Assembly (NCBI GenBank): GCA_949317995.1
Contig: OX439044.1
Location: forward strand, 31,072,733-31,136,732
Reading direction: 5' to 3'
DNA length: 64,000 bases
Source of the DNA: Acholoe squamosa
Lineage: Eukaryota > Annelida > Polychaeta > Phyllodocida > Polynoidae
This document shows positions 43,994 to 56,900 of the stretch, in pieces. The translations under genes and the position numbers were made by a program. Below the pieces are notes generated by a model, which saw only the letters and a program-made list of their open reading frames with translations, did no database searches and had not been told where the DNA came from. Every line of letters starts with the position of its first letter. Positions within the stretch are counted from its first letter, which is position 1.

Positions 43994-45455
43994 AGACGTC
44001 TCATTCCATCCAACTTCCACACGGGAGGTAAGGTCCTCAAACATGTACAACATATCTCACCATTAAAGAGTTAAGGCGGCTGCACCAAAACCTCCACGTC
44101 CCTATTGGGTTCTTATTAGAGAGCTTTAACTTTGAATGACTTGTGAAACGCACAGTTACTGTAATGCATCTTCCCGTAGGAAAACCATATTCTATTCTAT
44201 ATTGCTTAGTATCATAGACATCCCAGCAACACTAGTCACTCAAGCCCTCTCCCAGATGGAATAGATTCTGTTCTGTTTGAAACAGAACAATTGATGAGCG
44301 TTATGGATACCTGGATTGGATGACGAAATTCAAGTCCATCAAGTTGAAAACAATATTACAGCGAGATAGATATGGATGTGAAAGTGTCTATAGATGATAG
44401 CATAAATGAGATGACATCATGATCGTAATATCACCATACCTATATGGATCCAATGACTGACATTGGCTCGAGAACTAACCATCCTTAAATACGTTGTTTA
44501 AATCTAAAGTTGCAGATTTGACCGTCCAAAATGTGATGACTGTAAAACTTATGAATAAAGAGTCACTTTAGGACAATCTCAAAGAAGGGAATATCATATA
44601 CATTAACTGTTCATATTTGAGATTAAAAATTCCATCCACATTGCAATTTTGGCCAGGTCAGGATGATTGTAAGACGCGATAACCATAGAGACTATAACTT
44701 GAGCTGTGGATGATGTATAGTTTCATCAGACTACCATTTCCCCTGCTGTCGGCTCTCAGGGCTTGTGTCTCCTGCCTGTTGATTGAAAATATTTCTAGGG
44801 GGCAGAGACGTGGTACAACACTACCAGGGCCATCTTGACATAGAATCGATAGTGTTCTATGTATTTATATTAAACCATGGCCAGAGAGGGAGAGAAGGCA
44901 TGCAAAGCTAGGTGGTGGGAGAAATTGAAGAGAACTGGGGAGTGAGTGACAGGTCAATTATGCGTGCAGATCTGATACTGTGGATTGGTTTATTTTCCCA
45001 GACTTTTGTTGGACATGAGCTTGGCAAATACACCCACACAACACAGGCTATAGAAAGGTGACAGTGGTGGAAAGATACAGGCATTGGTAGAGGGGAATCC
45101 ACCTTGTTTGAAGAGCTACGAGCGCAGGGGGAAATGATACAGAAAATAGGGGCATGAGAGGACTCTTGACACAGCTCATAGAAAGACATATCTTGACACA
45201 CTCTCTGGAGATGTTTATCAGAGAAAACAAACACAGGCTGGGCGATGATAGAGTGTTTGATTTGCTTTGCCCAGGTGAGAGAAGATCAAAGGCAGCAAGG
45301 TGAGGTGATGAGTGCAGGTGACAATGGGGGTTTGTCTACTGGTGGATGGGGAATACAGGGTTCATTCCACTTCTCAGGTGAGCCTACTATAACCATTTCC
45401 ATGTAGTGCGTTAATGTACTGTGTAAAGTTATAATGTATGATGGCTGTACCTATG
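43994..45455. other. Intronic, no gene seen
   Basis: AT-rich. A small hairpin (GTTCTGTTT/AAACAGAAC) lies near 44272-44289. A weaker AG/GTGAGC junction after CCACTTCTCAG lies near 45377. Nothing else was recognised. Confidence 0.45.
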
Positions 45456-45505
45456 CATCATGCAGCTCCTGTGGGAGTGATGCACTCTTACAGGGCTACA
45501 TGATG
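45456..45505. repeat. Imperfect hairpin, CATCATG ends
   Basis: CATCATGCAGCTCCTGTGGG plus AGTG (45456-45479) pairs with CACTC...CATGATG (45483-45505) with a few mismatches and a 3-nt loop. Its CATCATGCA words link it to the minisatellite/palindrome family at 13 kb, 34.9 kb and 60.7 kb. Confidence 0.6.
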
Positions 45506-46419
45506 ATGTACGAATGCATACCTAGTCGGTAGCTTAAACAGGGTTGTGGTCATGCATCTTGAAAAATGTGTATAATGCATTTATACACCGTGCTGTACCT
45601 CAAGGGCTACAACTGCCCTACCAGCCCAGCACACTCCCCCTACCTCTCAACCCCGGCTGGGGACTCCACTGAACTTTGAACATCTGCCCACCCTGCCCAT
45701 CAATTCATTCCCCTGGAAAATCTCGCCCAGAAATTCCTCTTAGCAATGAGTAGACCTAGTCTGGATATTTTGACAAGGCTCTCCTAGAATGTCCTGGACT
45801 TGTTTGAGGTGTATTGAACGTGCAGTGGCATCTCACATGTCGCTGAATCATAGTGCGATATAAATAGCCAATAATTCAATGGTAAATCATCTAAGTATAT
45901 GGGTTTGACTTCATTTTAGATAAGTGACTGATTTCTCTTTGATCGAAATGAATTCACCAGTGCTTACAGTTACAGAGGCATCTCATCAAGGGACCTTTGA
46001 TATTGCGTTTGCTTGGTTGAACTCATATCCATGACACCTTATATATCATATTCTGAACAATGTACCATGACAACCGTCACCACCCAGATATATTATGGGA
46101 CATTTTGACATAAGCCTGGAAAGATTTATGGGGATTTCCACTATTTGTGGAGGTTTCCCTCCTCCCTGGATCGTTGGCTTCTGTTCTGAAAATAGGGTAA
46201 AGGTTTTTTTTACACTTTGGCTACATTTTGTATTTACTAAGCACCGTATACAGTATGAAACACTATAGAAGAAGGAATAAGGGGACAAAAATGGCTAGTA
46301 GTGGAGTATGTAGATAAGATTTGTGAGGATATAAAGAGGAGTTAGGCCTACCACACCTCCTCTCTCATCTCCTATCTCTTTACCTTGCCTTGACTGAGGT
46401 GAATGATACCTCCCCAAAA
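45506..46419. other. Intronic, no gene seen
   Basis: Unique AT-rich sequence. Nothing recognised. Confidence 0.5.
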
Positions 46420-46740
46420 GTTGGTTCACTGAAAACCTGGAAGATTCAAAACTAGTCAGCGGTGATGACTTTAGGTCCTCAAGTTGACGATACCTAAAAC
46501 TACAGCTTTAGGTAGTCAAAATGATGACTTAAGGTCGTCATCCTGACGACCTAAGTCATCAGTATGACAACTCTGTACTGTCAGTATTGTCATACTGACG
46601 ACTCAGGTCTTCAGGATGACGACCTAAAGTCATCATTTTGACTACCTAAAGCTGTAGTTTTAGGTATCGTCAACTTGAGGACCTAAAGTCATCACCGCTG
46701 ACTAGTTTGAGATCTTCCAGGTTTTCAGTGTTATACCAAC
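46420..46740. mobile_element. Near-palindromic MITE (about 150-bp arms)
   Basis: The left end GTTGGT...ACTGAAAACCTGGAAG (46420-46443) is matched by CTTCCAGGTTTTCAGT...ACCAAC (46714-46740). The arms run inwards through ACTAGTCAGCGGTGATGACT, CTACAGCTTTAGGTAGTCAA and CATCAGTATGACAA to a loop at about 46570-46587. Arm identity is high, suggesting a young insertion or conversion between the arms. It has no coding capacity. Confidence 0.9.
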
Positions 46741-49593
46741 CTGCAATAACTAGTAAGGTCCAAGGCTGTCGTGTCTGAAAGGTAGAGGTACACATTGTAT
46801 TTAGTAAAAACACAACCCAGCGATACCCTTAGGATAGAAATACGGTATGCTATGTTATACATACCCCCTTACACGTGCTCCCATCTACCTGTGATGTTTG
46901 GGAAAAAAAGCTGTATGAGCTCATGCTGTGAGATTTCTTTTCTGCTCTGATGATATTAGGTAACTCCCACCGAATGATATGTGGGGTATCATTGTGATAG
47001 TTATCCATCTAGAAAACCTGCCATCACTTCACAAAACCACCACTGGAATACTATACAGTTGCATATAGGCAAAAAAACCGACATATTTATGACTGATGTG
47101 TAGGAGTATGGGCAACGCCTGTAACCCCCCCTTTCTCCTCCTCTCTGGCTTCTCCCCTATTCCTCTCCCCACAAACACAGACACACGGGTCGAGGATCAA
47201 GGACTGTGTGCTCTTGGCTCAGGTGTCGGTATGACCTGTTGCTGGATGGTTGACTAAGCGGTCTGGTGTCTTCACTGTCACCCTCCTGTACACCTCCTCT
47301 CCTTCTCCAAATCTCTCCACACGTCCCCAATAGAACCCACACACTTACCAAACCCTAGGTAAAGACATACCACTCTCACTGATTTTATCTCAAGTCACAG
47401 TTACACATATGACACAAGGTAGTAGTATAAGAGTCAAATCCCAAAAGTGAAGGCTAGAATAAAACTAGGTTCACACCATGAGGTGCAGACCATACTTTGC
47501 TCTAGATATGGGGATCTTCAGCTGGAGGAGTCTAGAGTCATAAGGGAGGGGGTTGGAGTATAGGTTTACAGTGCAAAGCATAGAAGCACACCACTGACGT
47601 TGAGAACACCTAAGGAGACACCTCCATGACTCCTGCCCTCCTCCTCTCCTCACTCCACAAGCTTATGTCAACTTCTGTTGGGTTATGTGATATCATATAA
47701 TCTACAAGTCAACAATTCACTGCCCTTATGTCATATGTTTCCTATATTTCTTTTATTGAGAGATGCATACAGAATGAGCATGTGGCACTTGAGAGTAAGT
47801 CACCAACTACAGATCCCAGCACTCAGTAAATCCCTGACATAGGTTTCACATGCCTCTGTGTTTTCTCAAGCCAGACAGACCCTTACTTCTACAATGGTTC
47901 TGATTCTAGACTCTGACCTCCAAGACCTTTGCATTTATTCAAACTAAAACTCTGTTTAGCATGCCTGGAGCATACAACACACGTCCTCTGTGTATCCTTA
48001 TAGAGATTTCTTATGCCTAAAGACCCAAATGAGGGTAATCGCATCTATCATAGGAGTAAGGCAATTACCCCTAGTTTGACCTATATGGCTGATAAGAGAA
48101 GATAGCACTGGGGCTGTCACATTAATATGAGATATGTTAGTCCTCAGGCGAAAAAGGTTTTCGTCTTATGGAGGCTGGTATAGTATACAGCGTTCTGGTG
48201 AAGCCCTGGGCTGTTAGCTTGCTTAAACAGATAGAAGTTAGCAGCTCTTTTAAAACTAGAAAGCACCAGCCACTGTTGGTAGACTCAGACAAGTATAAAG
48301 GCCTCCCTTAGGCTAACAACACTCATAGGTTACATCAAGGTTAGAAAGGTCATTTGGAGGTCACAGGGGTCAGTTTGTTCTAACCTAGAGGGGGTTCATT
48401 AGGAATGCACGCATGCCATTAGTTTGGGGACATGGTGTCTCCAGGGCTGTATAAGTATGATATATGCCTGTTGTGTGATAATGAGTTGAATGATAAGTGG
48501 TAGGTTTTGTGGACTAATGAGTACACCTTCCATAATGTCTCTACACCTGTATGCATGTACAATATTAATGTCTATAATGATACACACATGACGTGTGTTG
48601 TATGCTCCAGGCATGCTAAACAGAGTTTTAGTTTGAATAAATCCAAAGTTTGGTCGATTTATTTCCAATGCTTTCTAGCAAATATTGATACAAATTTGTT
48701 TAGATGAAAAATATTAGAACATGTGAAGCCCTGAAATTTGTTATTTACCTTGTTTCAAGCTCTCCTCCCACTTTATTTAAGCTCCCCTCACCCTTAACCT
48801 CATCAAATCAACTTAGTGGTGCAGATTTCGAAGTGTTATTTTACACCCTAACCCTTAGTAGCATTAGATATATATCTCGCTATGACACTGATATATCATC
48901 TACAAAAAGAAAAGGGTTGCAGTGTATTGGAACATAATTATTGTCAGTCGACAGTCATGATTGCAAGGTTGAGTGTATATAGGCTTCAAATTGATAAGCC
49001 TCCCCTGTGTAGGTATGCGAGGAAACAACATTCTTTGCTATTCATACAGCTTTGAGGTTTATCTGACAAAAAAAAAATACCCAAGTACCAGGCTGGGTGG
49101 TATGTCTGGCCTAGACACATACATCCTACCTAGGTCTCTGGGGTGTGGTTAATGGTAGAGGGCCCGGGGACCCGTCCGACGTCAGTGGACCATGACCACA
49201 GAGACGCCCGCTCCACTAGACGCACCTGTCGGGGCAGATAACAGGGGGCGCTACCAGAACGGATGGGGCTGATATTGGGGGTGGAGAAAGACAGATATCA
49301 TGTTGGAGGATGAGTGTTCCAGGGTTTGCTATATGCTCGAGGATATGACGTCTAGCTACACTGTGCAGGTGATGTTCTAATGTTAATTTCAAGTTTACAA
49401 TACAAACACTTGCTCAACCTCTATACTGCATTCAACAAGATTAGATAACTATGGGCGAAAGACCTTGCACAGGCAGACCCCAAACCAGTTCTACCTTCTA
49501 AGAGCCCAAGTCTAGAGATGCCCCTACAACAATCTCAAAAGACACAAATAATAAAGCAACAATGAAGAACTAAATCGTAAATGTCATAAGTCT
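46741..49593. other. Intronic, no gene seen
   Basis: Unique sequence. A CpG-rich patch lies at about 49160-49265. Nothing recognised as an exon. Confidence 0.5.
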
Positions 49594-49625
49594 TTTTACC
49601 CTTACTGTCCTTGCTTCTTCACAGG
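49594..49625 (+). promoter_or_regulatory. Strong orphan 3' splice site
   Basis: A tract including TTTTTACCC and TGTCCTTGCTTCTTCACAG ends at 49625, followed by GGAACAAAGGTAGAG. A GT nine bases later (GGAACAAAG then GTAGAG) would define a 9-nt microexon. Splicing from the ephrin donor (phase 2) into the longer form would hit TAG within four codons, so it is not ephrin exon 2. A poison or cryptic exon, or chance, are the options. Confidence 0.3.
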
Positions 49626-51641
49626 GAACAAAGGTAGAGTGTTTCGTGTTGTCAGACCCTGTTGTGTTAGATATGGCCTCTGTGCTCAAAGTGACACACG
49701 GCCACTACAACTAACACGTGAACATGGACTCTTGTAAGAACACTTGCTGTAGTAGGTGCATGGGCTGAGTGCTTGGGGACTACCAAGGAGGTGCAGTTTT
49801 ATCAATGGACTTTATGTACATGCAATGACATACAGGATCTCAAAGTACTAAAAAGGGAGGGGTGAGAGGTGTCTCATAGATCGTAGAGTAGTATAGGGAC
49901 AAGTTAGTAGTATGTATGGGGGCAGGAGCTATAGTATGTGGTAAATAATGGGGAAGCAACTTTTGTGAACTTTCACAGTGGCTGAAGGTGCTAAAATGTG
50001 AATTCATGCTATATCAATGAATGTCATCAGGACAGAATCTGGGTGAGATGACATGCATTGTGAGATGCATTTTACCTGTTTATATATCATATATATTAAA
50101 GCACCCGTGCCACTGGTTTGATGCCTTTCCAACTGGAGAAGATCTACTTATGGTGCAGTTGCAGTTTTCCTTTAATGATAAAGATATGTTTGACATTGTC
50201 TAAATGCCAGTTATGACTGAGTTATAAGAATTACCGTACATTCATTCAGCATTGAACAATTGATAAAGAAATTATGTTTTTGTACATTGAGATGCTCGTA
50301 GAGTCTGGGGTTTATCAAGGTGTTGCTTAATTCATCACAGACTCTCTTATACCTTGTCTGTCATTCACCTGAGTCACCACACCCCTCATATAAACAAACA
50401 CACAACACTCTCTAAGAATGTGCAATTTTTAACACTTCCCTCTCCTTGCAGAACTCCCTTGTTGTGTCAACATAGACAGAATGAATAAGCTAGTTCTACC
50501 CATGTACACACCAACTACCAGTCTCCATGGGGCTTAGAACTAGGTGAGATGTATATAGAGAGGGATGTGGATGGTTTTATACCACTGCCTGGAGGTATTA
50601 CCACCAGTCTATCCCCTCAGGTCAAGTACTTAAGTACCAGCTCTGAGGCCTGCAGATCTGCTGCAGATCTTGGTCAGGTAGATGGTATTTCGTCTGGTGG
50701 TATGGTACCCCTTCTCCGCCCCCCCCACCCACCACCAACCTCTCAGCCTCACATCATCATCCTATGGGCCTGGATGTGATGGGTCTATTAGAGCCCATAA
50801 TGGCTTCATATACCTGGGCCACCTGAAGATATTTACACATTGTCCACTGGGCAAACTGACAGGGGACTCTGTCTGGGAAGGGATTATTCAATTTTACTTG
50901 GGCTCCTGAAGGAGAAGGGAATCTTTTGTAGATGAGTTTTTATTTAAAACGAGTTTGTTGGGGTGTGAGTATTATAGACTGTATGTTAGAGAAGGGATGG
51001 GGGGGGGGGGTTAGATGACACAGGGGTCAGAGTACGCATACATATATATGTCTGTGCTTTTTTGCCTGTTATAAGTCCAAAGCATACAGATGTTGGTCCT
51101 CAACACACGATTGGTGGACTTTTGTCCTTGTACTAAAAACTCATCTTCACTCTTTTTCTGCGTATTGAATCATGAAAGAATAAATATTCTACATTTATTT
51201 TGGACAATGATCTTCTGTATGTTTCCTTAATCTTTTTGTGGGTTTTCCTCCTCTCTGGTTGCTAAGATTGAGAGTCCATGGATCTTAGTATAATAGTTGG
51301 ACAACTATGACAGGAAGAAGCATACTTATACCCCCTACTTCCATCACTGCTATTCAGTTGACGTAGATGTCCCAATGTATAGGGACCAAAGAGCATCACT
51401 ACTTCAATGAACTGAATGGGCTGAGACGAGTGGATTATTTTTCCCCTCAGACAGATATAAATTGAAGAAATACCAGTTTTTGTGCCTTTTTATAAGAGAT
51501 GATTTGAAAAAGTCCTTCACTATGGTGCTATTCACAGATGGGAATGAAGAGACCAAATTGAGTGCTGGGTACACACAAGGATGGCAGTGTTAGGCTGCTT
51601 ATCACCAAAGCATGGCCAGTCACAGTCAGTATCCAACAAAT

Positions 51642-51651
51642 GTCGTCTGCT
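51642..51651 (+). promoter_or_regulatory. GTCGTCTGCT motif with adjacent half copy
   Basis: Exact copy, context CAAATGTCGTCTGCTCACAA. It is followed 8 bp later by a diverged copy (AAATGACGTCTGCATT), making a tandem pair. Confidence 0.5.
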
Positions 51652-53268
51652 CACAAATGACGTCTGCATTTAGGGATCCCTCTCAATTTGAGCCAGTAAA
51701 TAGATTTGTATTTTCTTTTTAAGCAGACTCATTGATGTGATGCACTACACACGTAGGCCCTCCTGAAGCACCCATTTGTCGGTTGCCGAAGTTCAATAGT
51801 AGCTCTGTTGGTGATAAGGAGAATCTTTTGGATATACACTTTTTTTATGTGCATCCAGATCGATTAACGTGACAAAATACGACAGTTGCAGGTGGTTTAA
51901 CAACTTAATATTGCTGCTTTTGGTATGTGCTTTACCCTATTTTCTTAGCTGAACCTATTTGTAATCCAATGCATGGTTTGGTACATTTTACATGGCATCC
52001 TATTCTATTTGTGAAGAGAAGTTGCAGGCATAAATTTCGCATCCTTTCAGGAAATATACGTACTCTCATCCTCCCTCTTTCCACCTCAACATGTTGCAGT
52101 ATTTCTTTGACGTAACAATTAGAGGGTATTCCCGTGTATTGACGTAATGTCAGGGGGCCCTCTGGTAGCCAAATTACACACTGTATACCCTTCGTCAGGT
52201 CATGGGTCACATGAACGCTGGCTGTGTCAGAAAACATGAACGGACATGGAGTGCGCATGTCAGCCAGCGGCGCGTCGATGGTAGTGCCATGCAGCGGACA
52301 TATGTTCTTGGTTTGGCTGCAAAATAAAGCAAGTGGTCTTGGCGACTTCTAAAATGTGTGTTTGGGATGGTGGAGAACATAGTCCAGCCCGAGGAGAGAT
52401 TATGGGTGACGTGGAAGGGGGAGAGTAAAGGAACTGTCTTTTTTAAAAAGTGTGCATTCTGAAAAAAGAAAAAAAGAATCTGCCGTCTTCATTTTCTTTA
52501 AATTCACTTTGAAGGTCGCCTTGGAGATGAAAGCATCTGTTTTTTTTTGTCATAGTCGGTACGAATGGTAAAGCAGGGGGGAGGAGGGAAAGGTGCAATT
52601 ACTTTTTTCAGGAGTTGGATTTTTTGCACCGGTCACATCAGCGATTCTTTGGGGATGAGCCCTTTGGTCAGACAGTGATGAATATTTGTGTTTTCAAATA
52701 ATATGTATTAGAGTACTGATGGGTTTCTTGGAAAGATGTGGCTCTGCAAAATTGATTTAACAGATTCTAATAATAAATGCAAGCCTTAATGCAAAGGCTC
52801 GACACCTAGACCTTTACCTATACCTATTTATAAACAAAGGTGTTAAAAGGCCGAAGGTCCTACCAGCCAACAGCAATTTGTGACAAAAACATAAAATACA
52901 GCTTACTCACACTATAAGTAATGAATGAACTTTGTAAGTCAAGCGGAACGAGGTGGGAAAATAAGGACTAGCAAGAAAAATAGTACTTCCATTTCCGATG
53001 ATCATTGCCTTGTCTCGTGGTGGTCCTCTTTGCCTTTTCATCTTGTTTTATTCCCCATACGACCACCCCTCCCCCCTGTTTCTCTGTGCCCTGGGGGTTC
53101 TCTACTGACTATCACTTTTCAACTTTACTAACGCTTACCTTCTTGATCTGCCAGTCAGATATATAACCCTTTGAGGTCAAATGATTCAGGCTGTTTATGA
53201 AGCTATTTCTTTCATGCAGATTCCCCCAGTCTGGGGTTGTCAATCAAGGGTTAGCTCTGCCTGGAAAA

Positions 53269-53278
53269 GTCGTCTGCT
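53269..53278 (+). promoter_or_regulatory. GTCGTCTGCT motif
   Basis: Exact copy, context GAAAAGTCGTCTGCTTAAAT. The flank resembles the copy at 26246. Confidence 0.5.
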
Positions 53279-53855
53279 TAAATGAGTTTGAGTGAGATCC
53301 AAACCCACATCTGGCACATGAGATGACTTAAGCACTTGTTCACTTATGCCAAAGTTGTTTACCTCCCAGCAGTATATTCCCAGCATGTCTGTATTTCTTT
53401 AAATTGCGATTTAGAATGCATGTTAGGGATGGAAGGAGCAAACACCCTAAGAAAAAGTCACCCCTGGTAGAAGTCTGGTCCAACTAAGGGGTAAATGCTA
53501 TTCCTGTACAGGCTGGCATCTGGGTTTTGTCGTTCCAGTCATCTGGATACATGTACAAATGCATAAAGCCATCTACTAACATAATAAACTTTTGATAGAA
53601 TTTCCATCCATTCGATATTTGTGTTTAACACTACATTAACACCAACAAATGTAGGTCTAACTATCGAATTAGATGGCATAATGACCAACATATTCTATCT
53701 GTAATCAGCACGCCACGAATAGCTACAGTTTAACCACAGTTAGCAATGTAATGTTGCAGGTATACCAAGGGAAATATCCATGTAACTTATTTGCAGTGAC
53801 TGGCAGAGGGCAGGGATGTAGGGGCGCAGACAGACAGAACCAGACAGCAGCACGT

Positions 53856-53905
53856 GGGCATTGACAGTTGAGGGGCATTGACAGCTGACGGGCATTGACA
53901 GCTGA
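53856..53905. repeat. 17-bp tandem repeat, three units
   Basis: GGGCATTGACAG[TC]TGA starts at 53856, 53873 and 53890. The second and third units contain the E-box CAGCTG. Confidence 0.85.
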
Positions 53906-56900
53906 GACTGGAAGGGGAGGGTGGGTCAAGGAGGAGTACAGTGGAGGGCAGGCAGGGTGGGCAGCAGGTGGAATCAACAGAGATACAGGTGTAGGCACTG
54001 GAGGGGAGGTGGGGACAGGTGCAGTCAGACCACAGTGGAGAAAAACCCTGGAGGAAACAGATTACCCATAGAATGATAGGTACAGATTATTAAGAGCTTT
54101 TTATAGTTTCCAGGATTGTATAGAAAAAAATAACGTTGACTTTGGTGCTAGAGCAGAGGTTCTGTCCCTTGGGGAGCTAGTATTTTTGATATATCTTTTG
54201 TAAAAAAAGCAGAGGAACACATTTGATGATCTTTGTGTTAAAGATGATGCAATGGATAGTCAGTCTACTACAATGTATTGCCTTCTTCTGGCAGTGGAAG
54301 CAACCTATAAAAGCATCTATTATATAGGTGATAGAGACTATAAAACAAATGGCAAGTTGAATATCTTCCTGTGGTGTAGTGATTTCACAATGTGTAACCC
54401 CCTACTGGGTCACTCAACATTTCCAGGCCTGTGTGTACACAACCGCCATCCTTATCACACGATACCTGTCTGGACAGACCTTCAGTCTTGTTATGTTTTT
54501 GACTACTTCATAACCTTGGCCATGCTAGGAATCTGAGGCTCACAAATTCTCCACATAAAGATGATGATACAGGCGCCCAGGAGGGACAAGGAAAAATAAG
54601 AAAGAAAGAAAAAGGTAGATTAGTTATACTGTTGCCAGGCACTGTCGTCAGACACAGGTAAGGTTGAAGAGAGATGTGGGGATGAGAAACAAGGGATGGA
54701 CTATTGGGTGTTCTGCTGAGCTAAGGCCTATTCTAGGAACTTTCTGCCTTAGGGGGTGGTGTATTAACGAGTCGGGCTTCTGTTTACGTTTAAAAGTAAT
54801 TTTTTCCTGTGTTTTCTACTAGAATGCATTTGTGTTGGCCCTATAGATGCATGGATGGCATCTCCATACTGCTTAGAGAGTTTGATCACGTTTTTGGCAC
54901 TTTGAGGCAGGGAATGCTTCAGCAGTCCGTATTCTTATGAGTTGCAGATTTTCCCTATGGATATGGCTTCTGTGGTTTTTCATCTCTTGCTATTTTCTGA
55001 TGTACTAAGGGTATGATTGCCCTACTTTAGTTGCCAACGCTTCCGTTTTGTCTGTTTAGTAATCGTTGAGAATCTGTCTATTCCATCTAGTTAATGATGC
55101 AAACATGGAGGGGGGATTGAGCATTCATCTAACAGCAGCATCAGTGACCGATTGCACACCGGAAACCAGCGTCTTGTAATGGGTCAAAATGTCGTCTGCT
55201 CCATTGAATATCGATCGGCGCCGTTTGTTTTGGAGGCCAGTTAAATGAGTTCCATTAGTCAAAAATAGTCGCCGTCAGGTGCCACTTAGCTCTGTCCTTT
55301 TTGCTGTGACATAAATCTTCCCAAATGGAATCCAAACAACAGAGATTTATTACTGAATATTGAACTGTCGATGAAGACATCACCTGCAAATTTGATTGGC
55401 AATCACGGATGTTAATATGGAATAGTTTTTGTAAAGAGATATTTCGAACTGGAGCATGACTGATTTGTTGTTGAACGCTGTGAAAAATCAGACGACAAAT
55501 GTCATATCAAAGCAGAGTCGACCTGACGTCTGGCGTGGCAGGTATTCCTCCGTGAAATGGCGGTCATCTGTCGGATACGCCCCTCTCTAGTACATTGTAG
55601 TAGCCTTCAGTCGACTGCCGTCATTCGGCGAGGTATTTACTGTTACGGTGCGATACGGAAATGAGTGACAACCAAAACTGTAGATCAAAGATGTGCACCG
55701 CCTAGGCAAGAGATACCGGTTCGCCCGCTGCCCCTCGTGTCGGCCTCCCCTTTGTAAGTGCCCCCGCACGATCAGATTACACAAGCCAACTCCAGCCCCC
55801 GGTGTCTTTGATCTGGTCAAATTCAGCAATCACCACTACCTCGCCGTTACCGTCTGCTCTGTAGCTACCGAGGAAAACTGCAAATAAAACCGGCAATTTG
55901 TGGAGATTAGTGGAAATATTTCAAGAAAAAATGTCGATAGAGTCATGTCTTTGAGGATGGTTTCTTTCTTTGTATGTTAAAAAGGGAAACTGTGAGTGGA
56001 GAGTGTAAGATGTCAGACAGGTATGAGGGCGTGTGTCCGCTCGGTGCACTATGCTGTGTAGCGGGAATCTGTGTAGCGGGGGTGGATACCGTGGTAATCG
56101 TTGCCAGACCTGGAGGAGCCTGGAGGTGCCCCCCTGTGCTGTGGATGGCTCCTGACAGCATGTCTGATAACTATTCGCCAACAGACATTTCCCGGTCACC
56201 GTCCTCTGATGTTCTCCCCCACCGAGTAGACGACAATTTCTTCATACGATCATCTGCACTGCCAATCATTGCATCTCAAAACAACACCCATGGCCACCAT
56301 GCTCAGTAGATCCAGCCTGTGGTGATGCATATATGGTAATCAAAATTCAGAAAATGAGGTAGTGGGGAGAGATATAGCTGTGAATTTCAGAAGCTCACCG
56401 TGTTTTTTTCGGTGTTTTTTTTTTTTTTTCTCAGCGAGAGACGCCCTGAGTGCTTCGAATGGGATTCTGGGAGACGCTGGGGATGGCAGTGTCTGACAAC
56501 AAAGGGCGGTGGCGTCTCAGAGGGAGGTGGTAGGAGTGAGAGAAGGGAGCATCTTTTTGTCAAGATAGGTGCCATGCCATCTGATCCCACTGGAGGATCA
56601 CTGTTAGGTGGAGGAGTGGGGACCTTTTACAGTGGTTTTCTTCCTGGCTGATTGGTTATGATTTGGTGGGCCATTAGTCTTTTGTACATCTACACACACA
56701 AGTAAGAAGTAAAACTTTGTATCGAATACATGTATACCGTTTTTACCCAAGATTTCAATTATAAGACTTAAGAGTATACTACTCTGCTTCTGCTACTACA
56801 TCATAGTTATACCGAAACAAGTTGTAAGTATCACAACTCCAGGGGTCAGGTGATTGAGATACAGGTGTCACTCCAGTAGGGTAGAGAATGATCACCTCTA

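Larger units (their letters stand above)
49626..53855. other. Intronic, no gene seen
   Basis: G12 at 50999-51010. Two exact copies of GTCGTCTGCT. T- and A-rich patches near 52440-52550. No exon was recognised. Confidence 0.5.
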
